Source: DATBFU01 sp035498405 (GTDB lineage Bacteria; Acidobacteriota; Thermoanaerobaculia; UBA5066; Gp7-AA6). Taken from it: a DNA stretch of 64,000 bases. The stretch covers positions 44,493 to 108,492 of the forward strand of contig DATKAE010000052.1 in the NCBI GenBank assembly GCA_035498405.1, written 5' to 3'. The position numbers and the translations under genes are program-made. Below the pieces are notes generated by a model. That model saw only the letters and a list, made by a program, of their open reading frames with translations, was not told where the DNA came from and did not search any database. Each line of letters starts with the position of its first letter. Within the stretch, counting starts at the first letter, position 1. Below are positions 25,601 to 34,664 of the stretch, piece after piece.

Positions 25601-26305
25601 ATGCGGGCGGTGTTTGCCGACTGTCACGTTGGACAGCGGCCGGGCGACGAAGAGGCCTTCCTGGAGGCCCTGGAGCTCGCCTGCCGGCGCGGGGCGCGAG
25701 CGATTTCGCTCTTGGGAGACGTCTTCCACTACTTCGTCGCGCGCCCCAACTTCGAGACACCGGTCATCCGGCGGTTCCTGGACCGAGCGCAGGAATTGGC
25801 CTCCCGGGACATTCGCGTGACGTATGTCGAGGGCAACCGCGACTTCTTTCTGCGCGGCTCCTACGCGGAACGCTATTTCGATCGGATCGTGGATGAGGAA
25901 ACCTTCCAGGCCGGCCCACACCGATTCCTGCTGACGCACGGCGACCGACTGAACGAGAGGGACTACCCCTACCGGTTCTGGCGGTTTCTCTCGAAGAACG
26001 CGGTGTCGCGCGCGGCGGCGGGCCTCGTGCCGCGCGGCGTCGCGAACCGGTTCGTCTCGCGGGTCGAGGCGCGGCTCCATCGCTCGAACTTCAAGCACAA
26101 GACAAGGCTGCCCGTCGAGATGATACGGAGCTTCGCCGAGCGCCGTCTGGTCGAGGGGATCGACGTGATCCTGCTCGGACACTTTCACAAGTCGTGGGTG
26201 GAGCAGATCGGGCCCTGCCGAGTGGAGATCCTGCCCGCCTTCGCCGAGGAAAGGCGGTGGATGGAGGTGGGAGATCACGGCGAGACCTCGTTGGCGAGCC
26301 TCTGA
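25601..26305 (+). CDS. lpxH: Calcineurin-like phosphoesterase, UDP-2,3-diacylglucosamine diphosphatase (LpxH)-like
   Basis: A 234-residue metallophosphoesterase with the full set of motifs: DCHVG (D-x-H), LLGDVFHYF (GD), EGNRDFFL (GNR/H-D), LTHGDRLN, and GHFHKSW. LpxH hydrolyses UDP-2,3-diacyl-GlcN to lipid X in lipid A synthesis at the inner membrane. The GNRDFF wording and D-Y-x-Y-R-F-x-R-F spacing fit the LpxH/LpxH2 branch better than exonuclease-type phosphoesterases. Kdo genes elsewhere in the window show the organism makes LPS. I chose the ATG 18 nt inside the longest frame because it begins the conserved sequence and sits 6 nt from a TATCTT box. Confidence 0.78.
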   Translation: MRAVFADCHVGQRPGDEEAFLEALELACRRGARAISLLGDVFHYFVARPNFETPVIRRFLDRAQELASRDIRVTYVEGNRDFFLRGSYAERYFDRIVDEETFQAGPHRFLLTHGDRLNERDYPYRFWRFLSKNAVSRAAAGLVPRGVANRFVSRVEARLHRSNFKHKTRLPVEMIRSFAERRLVEGIDVILLGHFHKSWVEQIGPCRVEILPAFAEERRWMEVGDHGETSLASL

Positions 26306-26386
26306 ATCCTTCGGGGAGAGGCGCCGGACGCCGGCGGTGATCCGCCTGATTGCCGTCGGGAGTCCGTCATTGCCCATGCGGCCGGC

Positions 26387-27661
26387 ATGACGGAGTTTCT
26401 CGCGCTGCCTCTCGTCCGCCGCGTCGCGGGAACGGTCCGAGTTCCACCTTCCAAGAGCGCGTCGAACCGGGCCCTCCTGCTGGCGGCGCTGTCCTCGGAA
26501 CCCGTCGAGATCATCCGGCCTCTCGAGAGCGCGGATACGGCAGCGCTTCTCGGGTGTCTGCGTGCCATGGGCGCGCAAGTCGCTCCGGCGGCGCGCGGTC
26601 TGCGGCTCTTCGGGCCGTTGGGGGTGAATCGTTCTTCCGAGACGATCCTCGACGCCGGCGACTCCGGCACGGCGGCACGATTCGTGGCCGCGCTGGCAGC
26701 GGCGACGCCGGGAAGCTTCCGGCTCGATGGATCCCGGCGTCTGCGTGAGCGCCCGATGGCGGAGCTGATCGAGGCCCTGCGATCGGGAGGCGCCGAGATC
26801 CGTTGCCTGCAGGTGGAAGGGCAACTCCCACTCGCCATTCGGGGAGGCATGCTGCGTTCGGGAGAGATCGCGATCGACGCCAGCCGCTCGAGCCAGTTTC
26901 TCTCGGCCTTGTTGTTGGCCGCCCCGGCGGTCGAGGGCGGACTGACGGTGCGGACGAGGGGTGCGGTGGCCTCGGCGCCGTACGTCGAGACGACCGTCGA
27001 GGCGCTCGTCGCCTTCGGCCATCGGGTGCGCCGGGTGACGGGTGCCTTCACGGTGGAGCGTGGCGCCGTGGTGCCGGGCGGCTACGAGGTGCCGGGTGAT
27101 CATTCCTCGGCGGTGCCGCTGCTCTCGGCAGCGGGCGCCGTGGGCGGGACCGTCACGGTCCTTGGCATTCGGGCGGATTCCTCCGCCGCGGACGCTCGGG
27201 CGCTGCCGGTCCTGGAGCGGATGGGGATCGCCCTGGACTGCGGGGCCGAAGGCATCACCGCATCGGGCTCCCGCGGGGGCCTCGAGGCGATTGAGGTCGA
27301 GGCGGGAGAATTCCCCGACTCGGTTCCAGCGCTCGCGGCGCTCGCGGCCCTGGCCGAGGGCGAAAGCCGCTTCCGATCCATCGGGAATCTCCGGTGGAAG
27401 GAGAGCGACCGGATCGAGGCCCTCGAGGCCTTGATCCGTGCCGCAGGCGGCTCTTCCCGCGCGGGCTCGGCGGAACTGGTCGTCCGCGGCGGGATCCGGC
27501 GCGGCCTCGCCACCGTTCTTCCCACCTTGAACGATCACCGCCTCGCGATGGCGGCCGCGCTCCTCTCGATCGCTCGAGGGGGTTATCTGATCGAGAACCC
27601 AGGCTGCGTCGCGAAGTCCTACCCCTCCTTCTTCCGGGATCTCTCCTCTCTCTTTTCTTGA
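26387..27661 (+). CDS. aroA: 3-phosphoshikimate 1-carboxyvinyltransferase (EPSP synthase)
   Basis: A 424-residue shikimate-pathway enzyme that joins phosphoenolpyruvate to shikimate 3-phosphate. Hallmarks are PPSKSASNRALLLAAL near the N-terminus, LDAGDSGTAARF in the first domain, PGDHSSAVPLLSAAGAVGG, and RWKESDRI with NDHRLAMAAALLSI near the C-terminus. The usual LxNxGTxxR motif appears in the variant LDAGDSGTAARF, seen in several phyla. Length is typical. It stands without other aro genes nearby and lies 81 bp after the lpxH-like gene. Confidence 0.95.
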   Translation: MTEFLALPLVRRVAGTVRVPPSKSASNRALLLAALSSEPVEIIRPLESADTAALLGCLRAMGAQVAPAARGLRLFGPLGVNRSSETILDAGDSGTAARFVAALAAATPGSFRLDGSRRLRERPMAELIEALRSGGAEIRCLQVEGQLPLAIRGGMLRSGEIAIDASRSSQFLSALLLAAPAVEGGLTVRTRGAVASAPYVETTVEALVAFGHRVRRVTGAFTVERGAVVPGGYEVPGDHSSAVPLLSAAGAVGGTVTVLGIRADSSAADARALPVLERMGIALDCGAEGITASGSRGGLEAIEVEAGEFPDSVPALAALAALAEGESRFRSIGNLRWKESDRIEALEALIRAAGGSSRAGSAELVVRGGIRRGLATVLPTLNDHRLAMAAALLSIARGGYLIENPGCVAKSYPSFFRDLSSLFS

Positions 27662-27765
27662 CGGAGGGCGACCGAAGAGGAACGGTCTCCCATCGGGAGG
27701 AACAGGGAATGCCCGATCCTCCGGCCCTCGCGACAATCTAGCCTTGAGATCGACTTGGCCTTGCC

Positions 27766-30700
27766 ATGCCAGCCGTGAGTGCTTCCCGGCCCGTCATCGC
27801 GGGGGGAGCGGAGCCCGGTCTTGTCTTGGAGCGCTTTTCACTTGCCGGGGCAAGAGAGCGCTGGCCGGACTTCCTTCTCCTCGAGCACGAAACCCTTCCG
27901 CTTCCGGTCGGCTTCGGTCTCGAAGGGGACGCGTTGCTCGTCTACCGGCGCATGCCACGCGGCCGCCGGATCCGCGACGGCCGGGTGCCGCGCCATTTGG
28001 TTCCCGACCTGCTGTTGCAGGCGGCCTCGTCGATCGCGTTCTTTCGGGCCTACGGCTTCTGGCTCGAGGAGGAAGACCTCGCCGACGCCTATTGGGAGCG
28101 GGAATCGGGTCGCGCGAGGCTCTGGCTGGCACGTTCTCCGGCGGCTCTCCGGGGCGGGTCGGCGCCGCCGGCCTCGGCGGTTCTCGGCGCCTTTCTCGAT
28201 CGGCTCGCGCGGCGGGGAGGGCGCATCGACGACCGGGAAGCGCGCGGTCTGGCGGAGCGCTTGGAGGGGCCCGACTCCCGGTTGCGCCGCGCGGAATTTG
28301 GAGTGGCCGAAGTGTTTCGGAGCTTCCCCTCCCTGCACGAGGGATCGGCCTCGACGATACGGCTTCGGACGATCGGCTACGCGGGGCGCTTCCTGCGCGA
28401 CCTCACGGTGCGGGCACGGCTGGAGTCCGCACGCGTGATCCTCGAGAGCCGGCTCCCTCACCTCTTTCTGCCGGGTGGCTCGGCCCTTGCCGCCGGATCG
28501 GCGCTTCACCTGGATCCCCCGCCGTCCCGCGCAACGGAGGCGTCGCGCCGTCTGCGGGAGCTCGCGCGCTCTCAGGTTTCCGCCGGGCGCTCGGTCTGGA
28601 TCGCCGCGGGTATCGAGCATTGGGATCCCGTTTCTCGCCGCGCCTTCGAGACGGCCGAGCGCTCGCTCCCCGCGGAGATCGAGGTTCGGCGCCTTCCGGC
28701 GGTCCTTCCGGCGCCCCGGCTGCCGGACGAGTGGCGGCGGGAGATCTTCGTTCCGTGCGGCAGCTTCGCCGGCGCGCTGCGCTTCTACGAGTGCGTCGCG
28801 GGGAGAGCGCAAGAGGACCCCGCTGGCGTGCCCGATCTCGTCCGCGATTGGGTTTCGAGCGATCACTGGGCGGCCTTCGCCTCCGACTCCACGGGGCAGG
28901 CGCCCCTTCCCCAGACGCGCCTCTTGCCGCAGAGCGGCGTCGAGGCGCTGACCGACTCCGAGCGCGAGGTGTTGACCTGGCTGTCGGTTCGGGAGGGCGC
29001 CGGCGTCGGCGCGACGCCTGCGCGTCCAGGCGGCCTCTTCGCGACGAGGCTTCTTTCTCGGCTCACTCGGCGCGGGCACATCGAGGAGACGCGGCTCGGC
29101 TGGCGTCTGACGGCGGCTGGCCGTCGAGGCGTCCTGCCGGGGCCGGAGGCGGCGACGCTCTGCCGCCGCTGGGCGCGGCAAGAGACGGACCGCGCCGCCC
29201 GGATCGAGTTGCTGTTGTCGGCGGGCGCCGCGGGGGAGGCGCTGGCGGAGGCGGAGCACTGGTTTCGCGAGAGTCCTCCCGGCTGTCTGGAAGCGTGGTT
29301 CGAGCTCGCCGCGCGATTCTCCGCGGCGCGAGTCGAACGGCCGCCCTGGCTTGACGCGATCGAGGCGGAACGAGAGCTCGCCGGCGGGCGCCCGGTCGAG
29401 TCGCGCGCGATTCTCGATCGCATCGTGCGCTCCCGGGCGGCAACCGAGGCCGAACGCCGCGCCGCGTGTCTGCGCGGTGCCGAGGTGTCCGCGCAGGTCG
29501 AGGGAGCGTCCGGGGCCGGACAGCAGGCGGCGTCCTGGAGGCGAGCCTTTCCCGGCGCGCCCCCTGGGGAAACTGTTCGAGCCCTGCGCCTCGAGGCGGC
29601 GGGACTCGCTCGAGACGGCCGGCACGATCGTGCCCTCGAGTGTCTCGGCGAGGCCGATCTCCTGGCGCAGGATCTCGGCGCTGCGGCCAGACTCGAAAAC
29701 GCGCTGACGCGGGCGTCGATTCTGTCGCGGCAGGGTCTTTTCGAGGAGGAGGCGCGAATCTACGAGCACTGGAAGGAGAAGGCCCTCCACCTGCAGGACG
29801 ACGTGCTCGCGGCGCGCTTTTTTTCCCAGGAAGCTCTGGGGCTCTGCGACCGGCGCAAGTTCGCCGAAGCGGCCGATCGCCTGGAGGCCGCCCTTGCCGT
29901 CCTGCGTGACGATCCCGCGGAGGGATCCCGGATCTCGATCGATCTGGCAACCACCCTCTACCATTCCGGGCGCTCGGATCGCTGCGCGACGCTCCTCGCG
30001 GAGGCCGCCGCCCTGGCTTCGGCGGCGGGCCGGAGGGATCTGCTTCGCATCGCGCGCTCCAATCAGATCGAGCTCTGGGTTGCGCGCGCGGAATGGCAGG
30101 AGGCTGCGGGAGCCATCGAGGACCTGCTCGGCGAAGCCCAGAGGCAGGGAGACGACCTGTGGCTGCTCGTCGGGCTGCACCAACGAAGCCGCATGGCGCT
30201 TCGCCGCGGGTTGTTGGGGCGAGCGGCCGAGGACAATGCTCGTGCGCGGGAGCTCGCCATGCGCCTCGGAGATCGGATCGAGATCGGCGAGCTGTGGCTG
30301 GAAGAAGGGGACCGGCGCCTCTACGAGCGAGACGCGGAGCGAGCGCGCCAGGCGTGGGAGCGGGCTGCGCAGGACCTTCCCGACCGCTGCGACACCGAGA
30401 GGGTGGCTGCCGCACGCCTCGAGGAGCTCGCCTGGTCGGGGGACGGCGGACCCCCTGCGGCGGCGCGGCAGGCCCTGTCGGTGCGCCTTGGCGTCGGGGA
30501 ATACGCGGCCGCCGAGACCGGGGCGCGATGGCACTTGCTCTTCCCCGGCGACCCCGGGATCGGGGAGCTCGCACTTCGAGCGGAGCGAATCTTGCGCGAT
30601 CGAGGCGGTGAGAGCCTCGCCGACTTCATTTTCGGGCGCCCCGAGACTGCGCCGGCGGCGGCGTCGGTGCCACCCGACTCCCTGCGAGCTCTGCGCGAGG

Positions 30701-31989
30701 CGCTCGTCCGTGGATTGGCCGGCGAGGAGACCACGGCGAGCCTCGAGGCGGTGGGCGTGTCGGGCCTCGCCATTGCGGACGCCGACGGCCGGGAGATCGT
30801 GCGCCTGGGCCGTCTTCCGGAGACCGAGTGCGCGAGCCGGGCGCTCGAGGCGGGCGCCTCAACCTACCGGTTGACGCTGCCTCGTCAATCGCCGGGGCCC
30901 GTCGCCGCGGCGGTTGCCGAGCTTGCCGAGACACTTCTGTTCCGGCTGCCGACCCCGCGGCCCGCCGACGGGCACAGGGAGGGGTGGCGGCGCTTTGGGA
31001 TCGTGACGGAGGACCCCGCCATGGAGGAGCCCTACCGGCGCCTGACGCGCTTCGCCGCGCAGCCGGTCACCGTGCTCGTTCGCGGCGAGTCGGGAAGCGG
31101 CAAGGAAGCCGTCGCGCGCGCGGTGCATGCCCTTTCGCCGCGCGCCTCCGGGCCGTTCGTAGCCGTCAACGTCCCGGCGATACCGGCCGCACTGCTCGAA
31201 AGCGAGCTCTTCGGGCATGTTCGCGGCGCGTTCACCGGCGCCGAGCGCGACCGCTTGGGGCTTCTCGAGGAAGCCTGCCGCGGCACAGTCTTCTTCGACG
31301 AAATCGGCGACCTCGAGTCGTCGTTGCAAGCGAAGCTGTTGCGCGCCCTGCAGGACCGCGAGATTCGGCGGCTCGGGGAGAACCGCTCGCGGCGAATCGA
31401 CGTTCGGGTCGTCTCGGCGACGTCGCGCGACCTCGCTCAAGAGGTCGAGGCGGGGCGGTTTCGCGAGGATCTCTATTACCGTCTGCACGTGGCCGTGATC
31501 GCGCTGCCGCCCCTGCGCGAACGCGGTCGCGACACGCTCCGGCTCGCGCGACACTTTCTCGAGGTCTTCGGGCGGGAGTACGGCCGCGGGGCGCTGCGCC
31601 TCTCGCCCGAGGCCGTCGCCGCAATCGCCGCCCACTCCTGGCCGGGCAACGTGCGTGAGCTTCAGAACGCGATGGCTCAGGCGGCGGCTCTGGCCGACTC
31701 CGACGGGGTAGTCGGGCTGGGGCACTTGCCCGAGGCGATCCGATCGAAACCCCGCTCACCGACGGAGTCGTACCGCTCCCGCCTCGATGCCCACCGCAAG
31801 GGGATGATCTCCGACGCACTGGCGCGCGCGGGGGGCAACCGCAGCCACGCGGCGCGCGAACTGGGGCTGTCGCGCCAGGCCTTGCGGTATCTCATGAAGG
31901 AATTGAACGTGTTCGCCCCGCCCTCGCCGCGAGGCCGGTCCGGAGCGCCGTCTCTCCTGGCCCCGAAAACTACCGGAGGAGGACGCTAG
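27766..31989 (+). CDS. Giant sigma-54-dependent transcriptional activator with TPR-like middle region
   Basis: A 1407-residue regulator. The C-terminal third is a sigma-54 AAA+ domain: Walker A GESGSGKE (about 1106-1113), the sigma-54 contact loop GAFTGA (about 1153), and Walker B GTVFFDEIGDL. A Fis-type helix-turn-helix follows (NRSHAARELGLSRQALRYL, about 1357-1375), so it should activate RpoN promoters. Upstream is no receiver or PAS domain. Instead there is a protein-kinase-like or novel N-terminus (1-110), a region like a degenerate STAND ATPase with a winged-helix part (SEREVLTWLSVREG), and ~500 residues of TPR-like helices. A short GAF-like piece may precede the AAA+ domain. The input signal is unknown. 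Its stop codon is also the first three bases of a TAGACT box for the next gene. Confidence 0.88.
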   Translation: MPAVSASRPVIAGGAEPGLVLERFSLAGARERWPDFLLLEHETLPLPVGFGLEGDALLVYRRMPRGRRIRDGRVPRHLVPDLLLQAASSIAFFRAYGFWLEEEDLADAYWERESGRARLWLARSPAALRGGSAPPASAVLGAFLDRLARRGGRIDDREARGLAERLEGPDSRLRRAEFGVAEVFRSFPSLHEGSASTIRLRTIGYAGRFLRDLTVRARLESARVILESRLPHLFLPGGSALAAGSALHLDPPPSRATEASRRLRELARSQVSAGRSVWIAAGIEHWDPVSRRAFETAERSLPAEIEVRRLPAVLPAPRLPDEWRREIFVPCGSFAGALRFYECVAGRAQEDPAGVPDLVRDWVSSDHWAAFASDSTGQAPLPQTRLLPQSGVEALTDSEREVLTWLSVREGAGVGATPARPGGLFATRLLSRLTRRGHIEETRLGWRLTAAGRRGVLPGPEAATLCRRWARQETDRAARIELLLSAGAAGEALAEAEHWFRESPPGCLEAWFELAARFSAARVERPPWLDAIEAERELAGGRPVESRAILDRIVRSRAATEAERRAACLRGAEVSAQVEGASGAGQQAASWRRAFPGAPPGETVRALRLEAAGLARDGRHDRALECLGEADLLAQDLGAAARLENALTRASILSRQGLFEEEARIYEHWKEKALHLQDDVLAARFFSQEALGLCDRRKFAEAADRLEAALAVLRDDPAEGSRISIDLATTLYHSGRSDRCATLLAEAAALASAAGRRDLLRIARSNQIELWVARAEWQEAAGAIEDLLGEAQRQGDDLWLLVGLHQRSRMALRRGLLGRAAEDNARARELAMRLGDRIEIGELWLEEGDRRLYERDAERARQAWERAAQDLPDRCDTERVAAARLEELAWSGDGGPPAAARQALSVRLGVGEYAAAETGARWHLLFPGDPGIGELALRAERILRDRGGESLADFIFGRPETAPAAASVPPDSLRALREALVRGLAGEETTASLEAVGVSGLAIADADGREIVRLGRLPETECASRALEAGASTYRLTLPRQSPGPVAAAVAELAETLLFRLPTPRPADGHREGWRRFGIVTEDPAMEEPYRRLTRFAAQPVTVLVRGESGSGKEAVARAVHALSPRASGPFVAVNVPAIPAALLESELFGHVRGAFTGAERDRLGLLEEACRGTVFFDEIGDLESSLQAKLLRALQDREIRRLGENRSRRIDVRVVSATSRDLAQEVEAGRFREDLYYRLHVAVIALPPLRERGRDTLRLARHFLEVFGREYGRGALRLSPEAVAAIAAHSWPGNVRELQNAMAQAAALADSDGVVGLGHLPEAIRSKPRSPTESYRSRLDAHRKGMISDALARAGGNRSHAARELGLSRQALRYLMKELNVFAPPSPRGRSGAPSLLAPKTTGGGR

Positions 31990-31992
31990 ACT
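31987..31992 (+). promoter_or_regulatory. Putative -10 box (TAGACT) overlapping the activator's stop codon
   Basis: TAGACT ends 9 nt before the GTG of the TMTC-like gene; its TAG is the stop codon of the sigma-54 activator. No convincing -35. It fits the recurring box-to-start spacing. Confidence 0.4.
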
Positions 31993-32001
31993 CTGGCGGC
32001 T

Positions 32002-34041
32002 GTGGAGTGGAAGCCGGCGGGACCCTCGCGCCAGTTCCTCGTCCTGCTTCTGATCGCCGCGTGCCTGATTCCGTTCGCCAATGGCCTGTCGGGCGACTTC
32101 ACGTACGACGACAAGGCCATCGTGCGCGACAACGCGCGCGTTCATTCGCCCTCGATGGCCGGTCAGATCTTCGAGACCTCGTACTTCGGTGGCTCGCGCG
32201 GGTCGGGCACAGCCTATCGACCCTTGTTGCTCCTCTCTTATGCGGTTCAGTGGTGGATTCACGGGAAGCGAGTCGTTCTGTTTCACGCGGTCAACGTTCT
32301 CCTGCATGGGGCGGCGACGTTCCTCCTTTGGGCCCTCTGGCGCCGCCTTCGGATCCCGGGCCCGGCCTCCTACACGGCGGCCCTGCTCTTCGCCGTCCAC
32401 CCGATCCACGTCGAAGCGGTGACGAGCCTGGTCGGACGCGGCGAAACACAGTCAGCGGTGCTTTCACTGGCGTACCTTCACTGCGCCCTCTCTCTTTGGG
32501 AGCACAGGCGGCGGCGCGCCCTCTGGATCTCGGCCGGGGTCCTTCTCTACTTCTCCGCCCTCTTGACCAAGGAAAGCGCCGCGACGGCGCCCGCGCTCGC
32601 CTTCCTTTGCTTCTTTTGGCGGGCGGAGGGGCGCGTCGCCCGGAGGATGTGGGAGGCTCTAGGTCGCGGCCTTCCCCTGTTCGTCGCCTCGGCGGCGGCG
32701 CTGGCGGTGGACTTCGCCCTCCGCGGTTGGGTCCTCGGCGGTTTCATCAAGGCGGGCGAGACGGGGATCTTCGAGGTGGAGAACCCGCTGGCGGCCCTTT
32801 CAGCCGCCGCGCGGATCGGAAACGCTTGCGCGATCCTCCTGCGTTACTCGGGGCGGATCTTGCTTCCGCTGCGCCTGTCGGCGGACGAGTCGGCCTGGTC
32901 GATCCGGCCGGCGGGGGCGGTGTCGATCCTGTCGATCGGGGCCGTGTTGCTGCTGGGGTTGGCGTGCGCCGCGGCGCTGACCCGCCCGGGGGATCCCGGA
33001 GCGTTCGGGATTCTCTTCTTCGTCGTTGCGGTCCTGCCGGCCTCGAACTTGCTCTTTCCGATCGGCACCCTCTTCGCCGAACGAGTCGTCTATCTGCCCT
33101 CGGCGGGGTTTTGCTTGATCCTCGGGGCGCTCCTGACCGGCTCGGCCGAGCGCTGGCGCGCCGTGTCGACGGCGCGGCTCGGCTCGCTCGCGGCCGCGGT
33201 CCTGCTCCTGTCGATTCGCACGGCTGCCCGCGACACGGTTTGGAGCACCGATGAGGCCCTTTTCGAGAACAGCGCGCGCGTCGCGCCCGAGAGCGCCAAG
33301 AATCACTACAACCTGGGCTACATCCGGGCCGAGCATCTGCGGTTTCGCGAGGGGCTCGAGGCCTATCGCCGGGCCACGCAGATCTACCCGAAGTATTGGG
33401 ACGCCTGGGCTGGCAAGGGCCGCTGCGAGCGGGAACTCGGCCTGCTCGCCGCGGCCAAGCAGTCTTACGAGCGCTCCTTGGCGTATCTGCCAACCTACGA
33501 AAACGGATTCTTCGGCCTCGGCCTGGTACTCGAGGATCAAGGAAGAGACCCGGAGGCCCTTGCGGTCTATCGAAGGGGACTCGTGAAGAACATGCGGTCG
33601 CTCCCGCTCGCGTTCCGGATGGCGACCGTGGAGTCGCGGCTGGACGACCCCGCCGCTGGGAAGTCGTGGAAGCGCGTGCTCACGGACCACCCCGAGTCGC
33701 TTCCGGCCCGCTTCGGGTATGCCGTCTGGTTGCGCTCCCGCAGTGATGTCGAATCGTCACGCAGAGAGTTGCGCCGAATTCTGGCCGCGGCTCCGTTCGA
33801 TGCTCAGGCGCTGCGGCTCCTTGCCGAGGAAAACGCCGCTACCGGACGCGGATTCGGGGCGGCGCTCGCCCGGGAGAAGGTATTCCGCGCGACGCGCTCG
33901 AGTGGAGACCTCCTCCTGCTGCTCGAGGCCGCGCGGCGCGAGCCGGCCTACCGGCGCCGCTTCGAAGGACTTCGTTCCTGGCTCGAGAAGCTGTCGCCTT
34001 GGGCCTTCGCCTATGCGGTTTCCTCCGGCGCGGCGTCCTAA
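32002..34041 (+). CDS. TMTC-like polytopic membrane protein with C-terminal TPRs
   Basis: A 679-residue protein with about ten hydrophobic segments in the first ~400 residues and TPR repeats in the last ~270 (AKNHYNLGYIRAEHLRFREGLEAYRRATQIYP). The N-terminal phrases GDFTYDDKAIVRDNARVH, AYRPLLLLSYAVQWWIHG, FHAVNVLLHG and HPIHVEAVTSLVGRGE are those of the TMTC family. In animals, members are O-mannosyltransferases of the GT-C fold, and the D-D pair in TYDD matches the catalytic acidic motif. A bacterial protein glycosyltransferase facing the periplasm is likely, but donor and acceptor are unknown. Start is GTG. The stop overlaps the convergent DUF2062 gene. Confidence 0.82.
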   Translation: MEWKPAGPSRQFLVLLLIAACLIPFANGLSGDFTYDDKAIVRDNARVHSPSMAGQIFETSYFGGSRGSGTAYRPLLLLSYAVQWWIHGKRVVLFHAVNVLLHGAATFLLWALWRRLRIPGPASYTAALLFAVHPIHVEAVTSLVGRGETQSAVLSLAYLHCALSLWEHRRRRALWISAGVLLYFSALLTKESAATAPALAFLCFFWRAEGRVARRMWEALGRGLPLFVASAAALAVDFALRGWVLGGFIKAGETGIFEVENPLAALSAAARIGNACAILLRYSGRILLPLRLSADESAWSIRPAGAVSILSIGAVLLLGLACAAALTRPGDPGAFGILFFVVAVLPASNLLFPIGTLFAERVVYLPSAGFCLILGALLTGSAERWRAVSTARLGSLAAAVLLLSIRTAARDTVWSTDEALFENSARVAPESAKNHYNLGYIRAEHLRFREGLEAYRRATQIYPKYWDAWAGKGRCERELGLLAAAKQSYERSLAYLPTYENGFFGLGLVLEDQGRDPEALAVYRRGLVKNMRSLPLAFRMATVESRLDDPAAGKSWKRVLTDHPESLPARFGYAVWLRSRSDVESSRRELRRILAAAPFDAQALRLLAEENAATGRGFGAALAREKVFRATRSSGDLLLLLEAARREPAYRRRFEGLRSWLEKLSPWAFAYAVSSGAAS

Positions 34042-34664
34042 TGGCCCCGGCCGGCGCGTGTGGCGCGCATTTGCCGCCGGCGGCTGATCGCGCCGCGACG
34101 GCGCGCCGCGCGCTCGGCCACCCGGGGGTGTCGCCGGTGGAAGAGCCTCAACAGCGACCGCGTCGCGAAGAAGGTCCCAACTCCGATCGCCGATGCGAGG
34201 ACTGTGGTTCCCAGGAGGAAGGAAAGCAGCCGTGGCAGAAAGGCCGGACCTCCGAAGACGAGCCGCACCGTCTGGAGGGGATGGAGAACCCAGGTCCAGT
34301 CGCTCTCGAGGAGGGGTCCCCAGTTCAGCCGCGGCACGCGCCGGCTGTCGTGCCGGAGAATCCAGCGACCGAGGCGGTAGCCGATCGCGAAGATCGGTGG
34401 AATCGTCCACGGGTTGCCGACGAACTGGCCCAGGACGGCATCCAAGGGGTTCAGGCGGAAAAGCAAGGCCAGGCCGAGCGCGAGCAGGAAGTGGACGCCC
34501 AGGAACGGGGAGAATCCAACGCCCACGCCGAGGGCGATTGCCGCTGCCACCCGTTCGGGTGGTTCTTCGCGCCCGAGCCAATCGAGAACGAGGACTCTCC
34601 AACGTCGCCTCCAGGAAAACGGATGGCGGCGTGGCCGGAAGGCGCGCGTCGTGAGGATCTTCAT
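34038..34664 (-). CDS. DUF2062-domain membrane protein
   Basis: A 208-residue protein with three or four hydrophobic helices. The block AAAIALGVGVGFSPFLGVHFLLALGLALLFR followed by QFVGNPWTIPPIFAIGYRLG is the DUF2062 signature. The domain often accompanies glycosyltransferases or polysaccharide genes, but its role is unknown. The ATG overlaps the thiL stop (ATGA), so translation is coupled to thiL. The basic C-terminus (RRRGAISRRRQMRATR) is cytoplasmic by the positive-inside rule. Confidence 0.82.
   Translation of the reverse strand: MKILTTRAFRPRRHPFSWRRRWRVLVLDWLGREEPPERVAAAIALGVGVGFSPFLGVHFLLALGLALLFRLNPLDAVLGQFVGNPWTIPPIFAIGYRLGRWILRHDSRRVPRLNWGPLLESDWTWVLHPLQTVRLVFGGPAFLPRLLSFLLGTTVLASAIGVGTFFATRSLLRLFHRRHPRVAERAARRRGAISRRRQMRATRAGRGH

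Noticed and set aside
27838..30534. An 898-codon open frame on the minus strand opposite the sigma-54 activator.
   Set aside because: Arg/Gly-rich composition with no family motifs; the plus strand shows Walker motifs, GAFTGA and HTH in one continuous frame.
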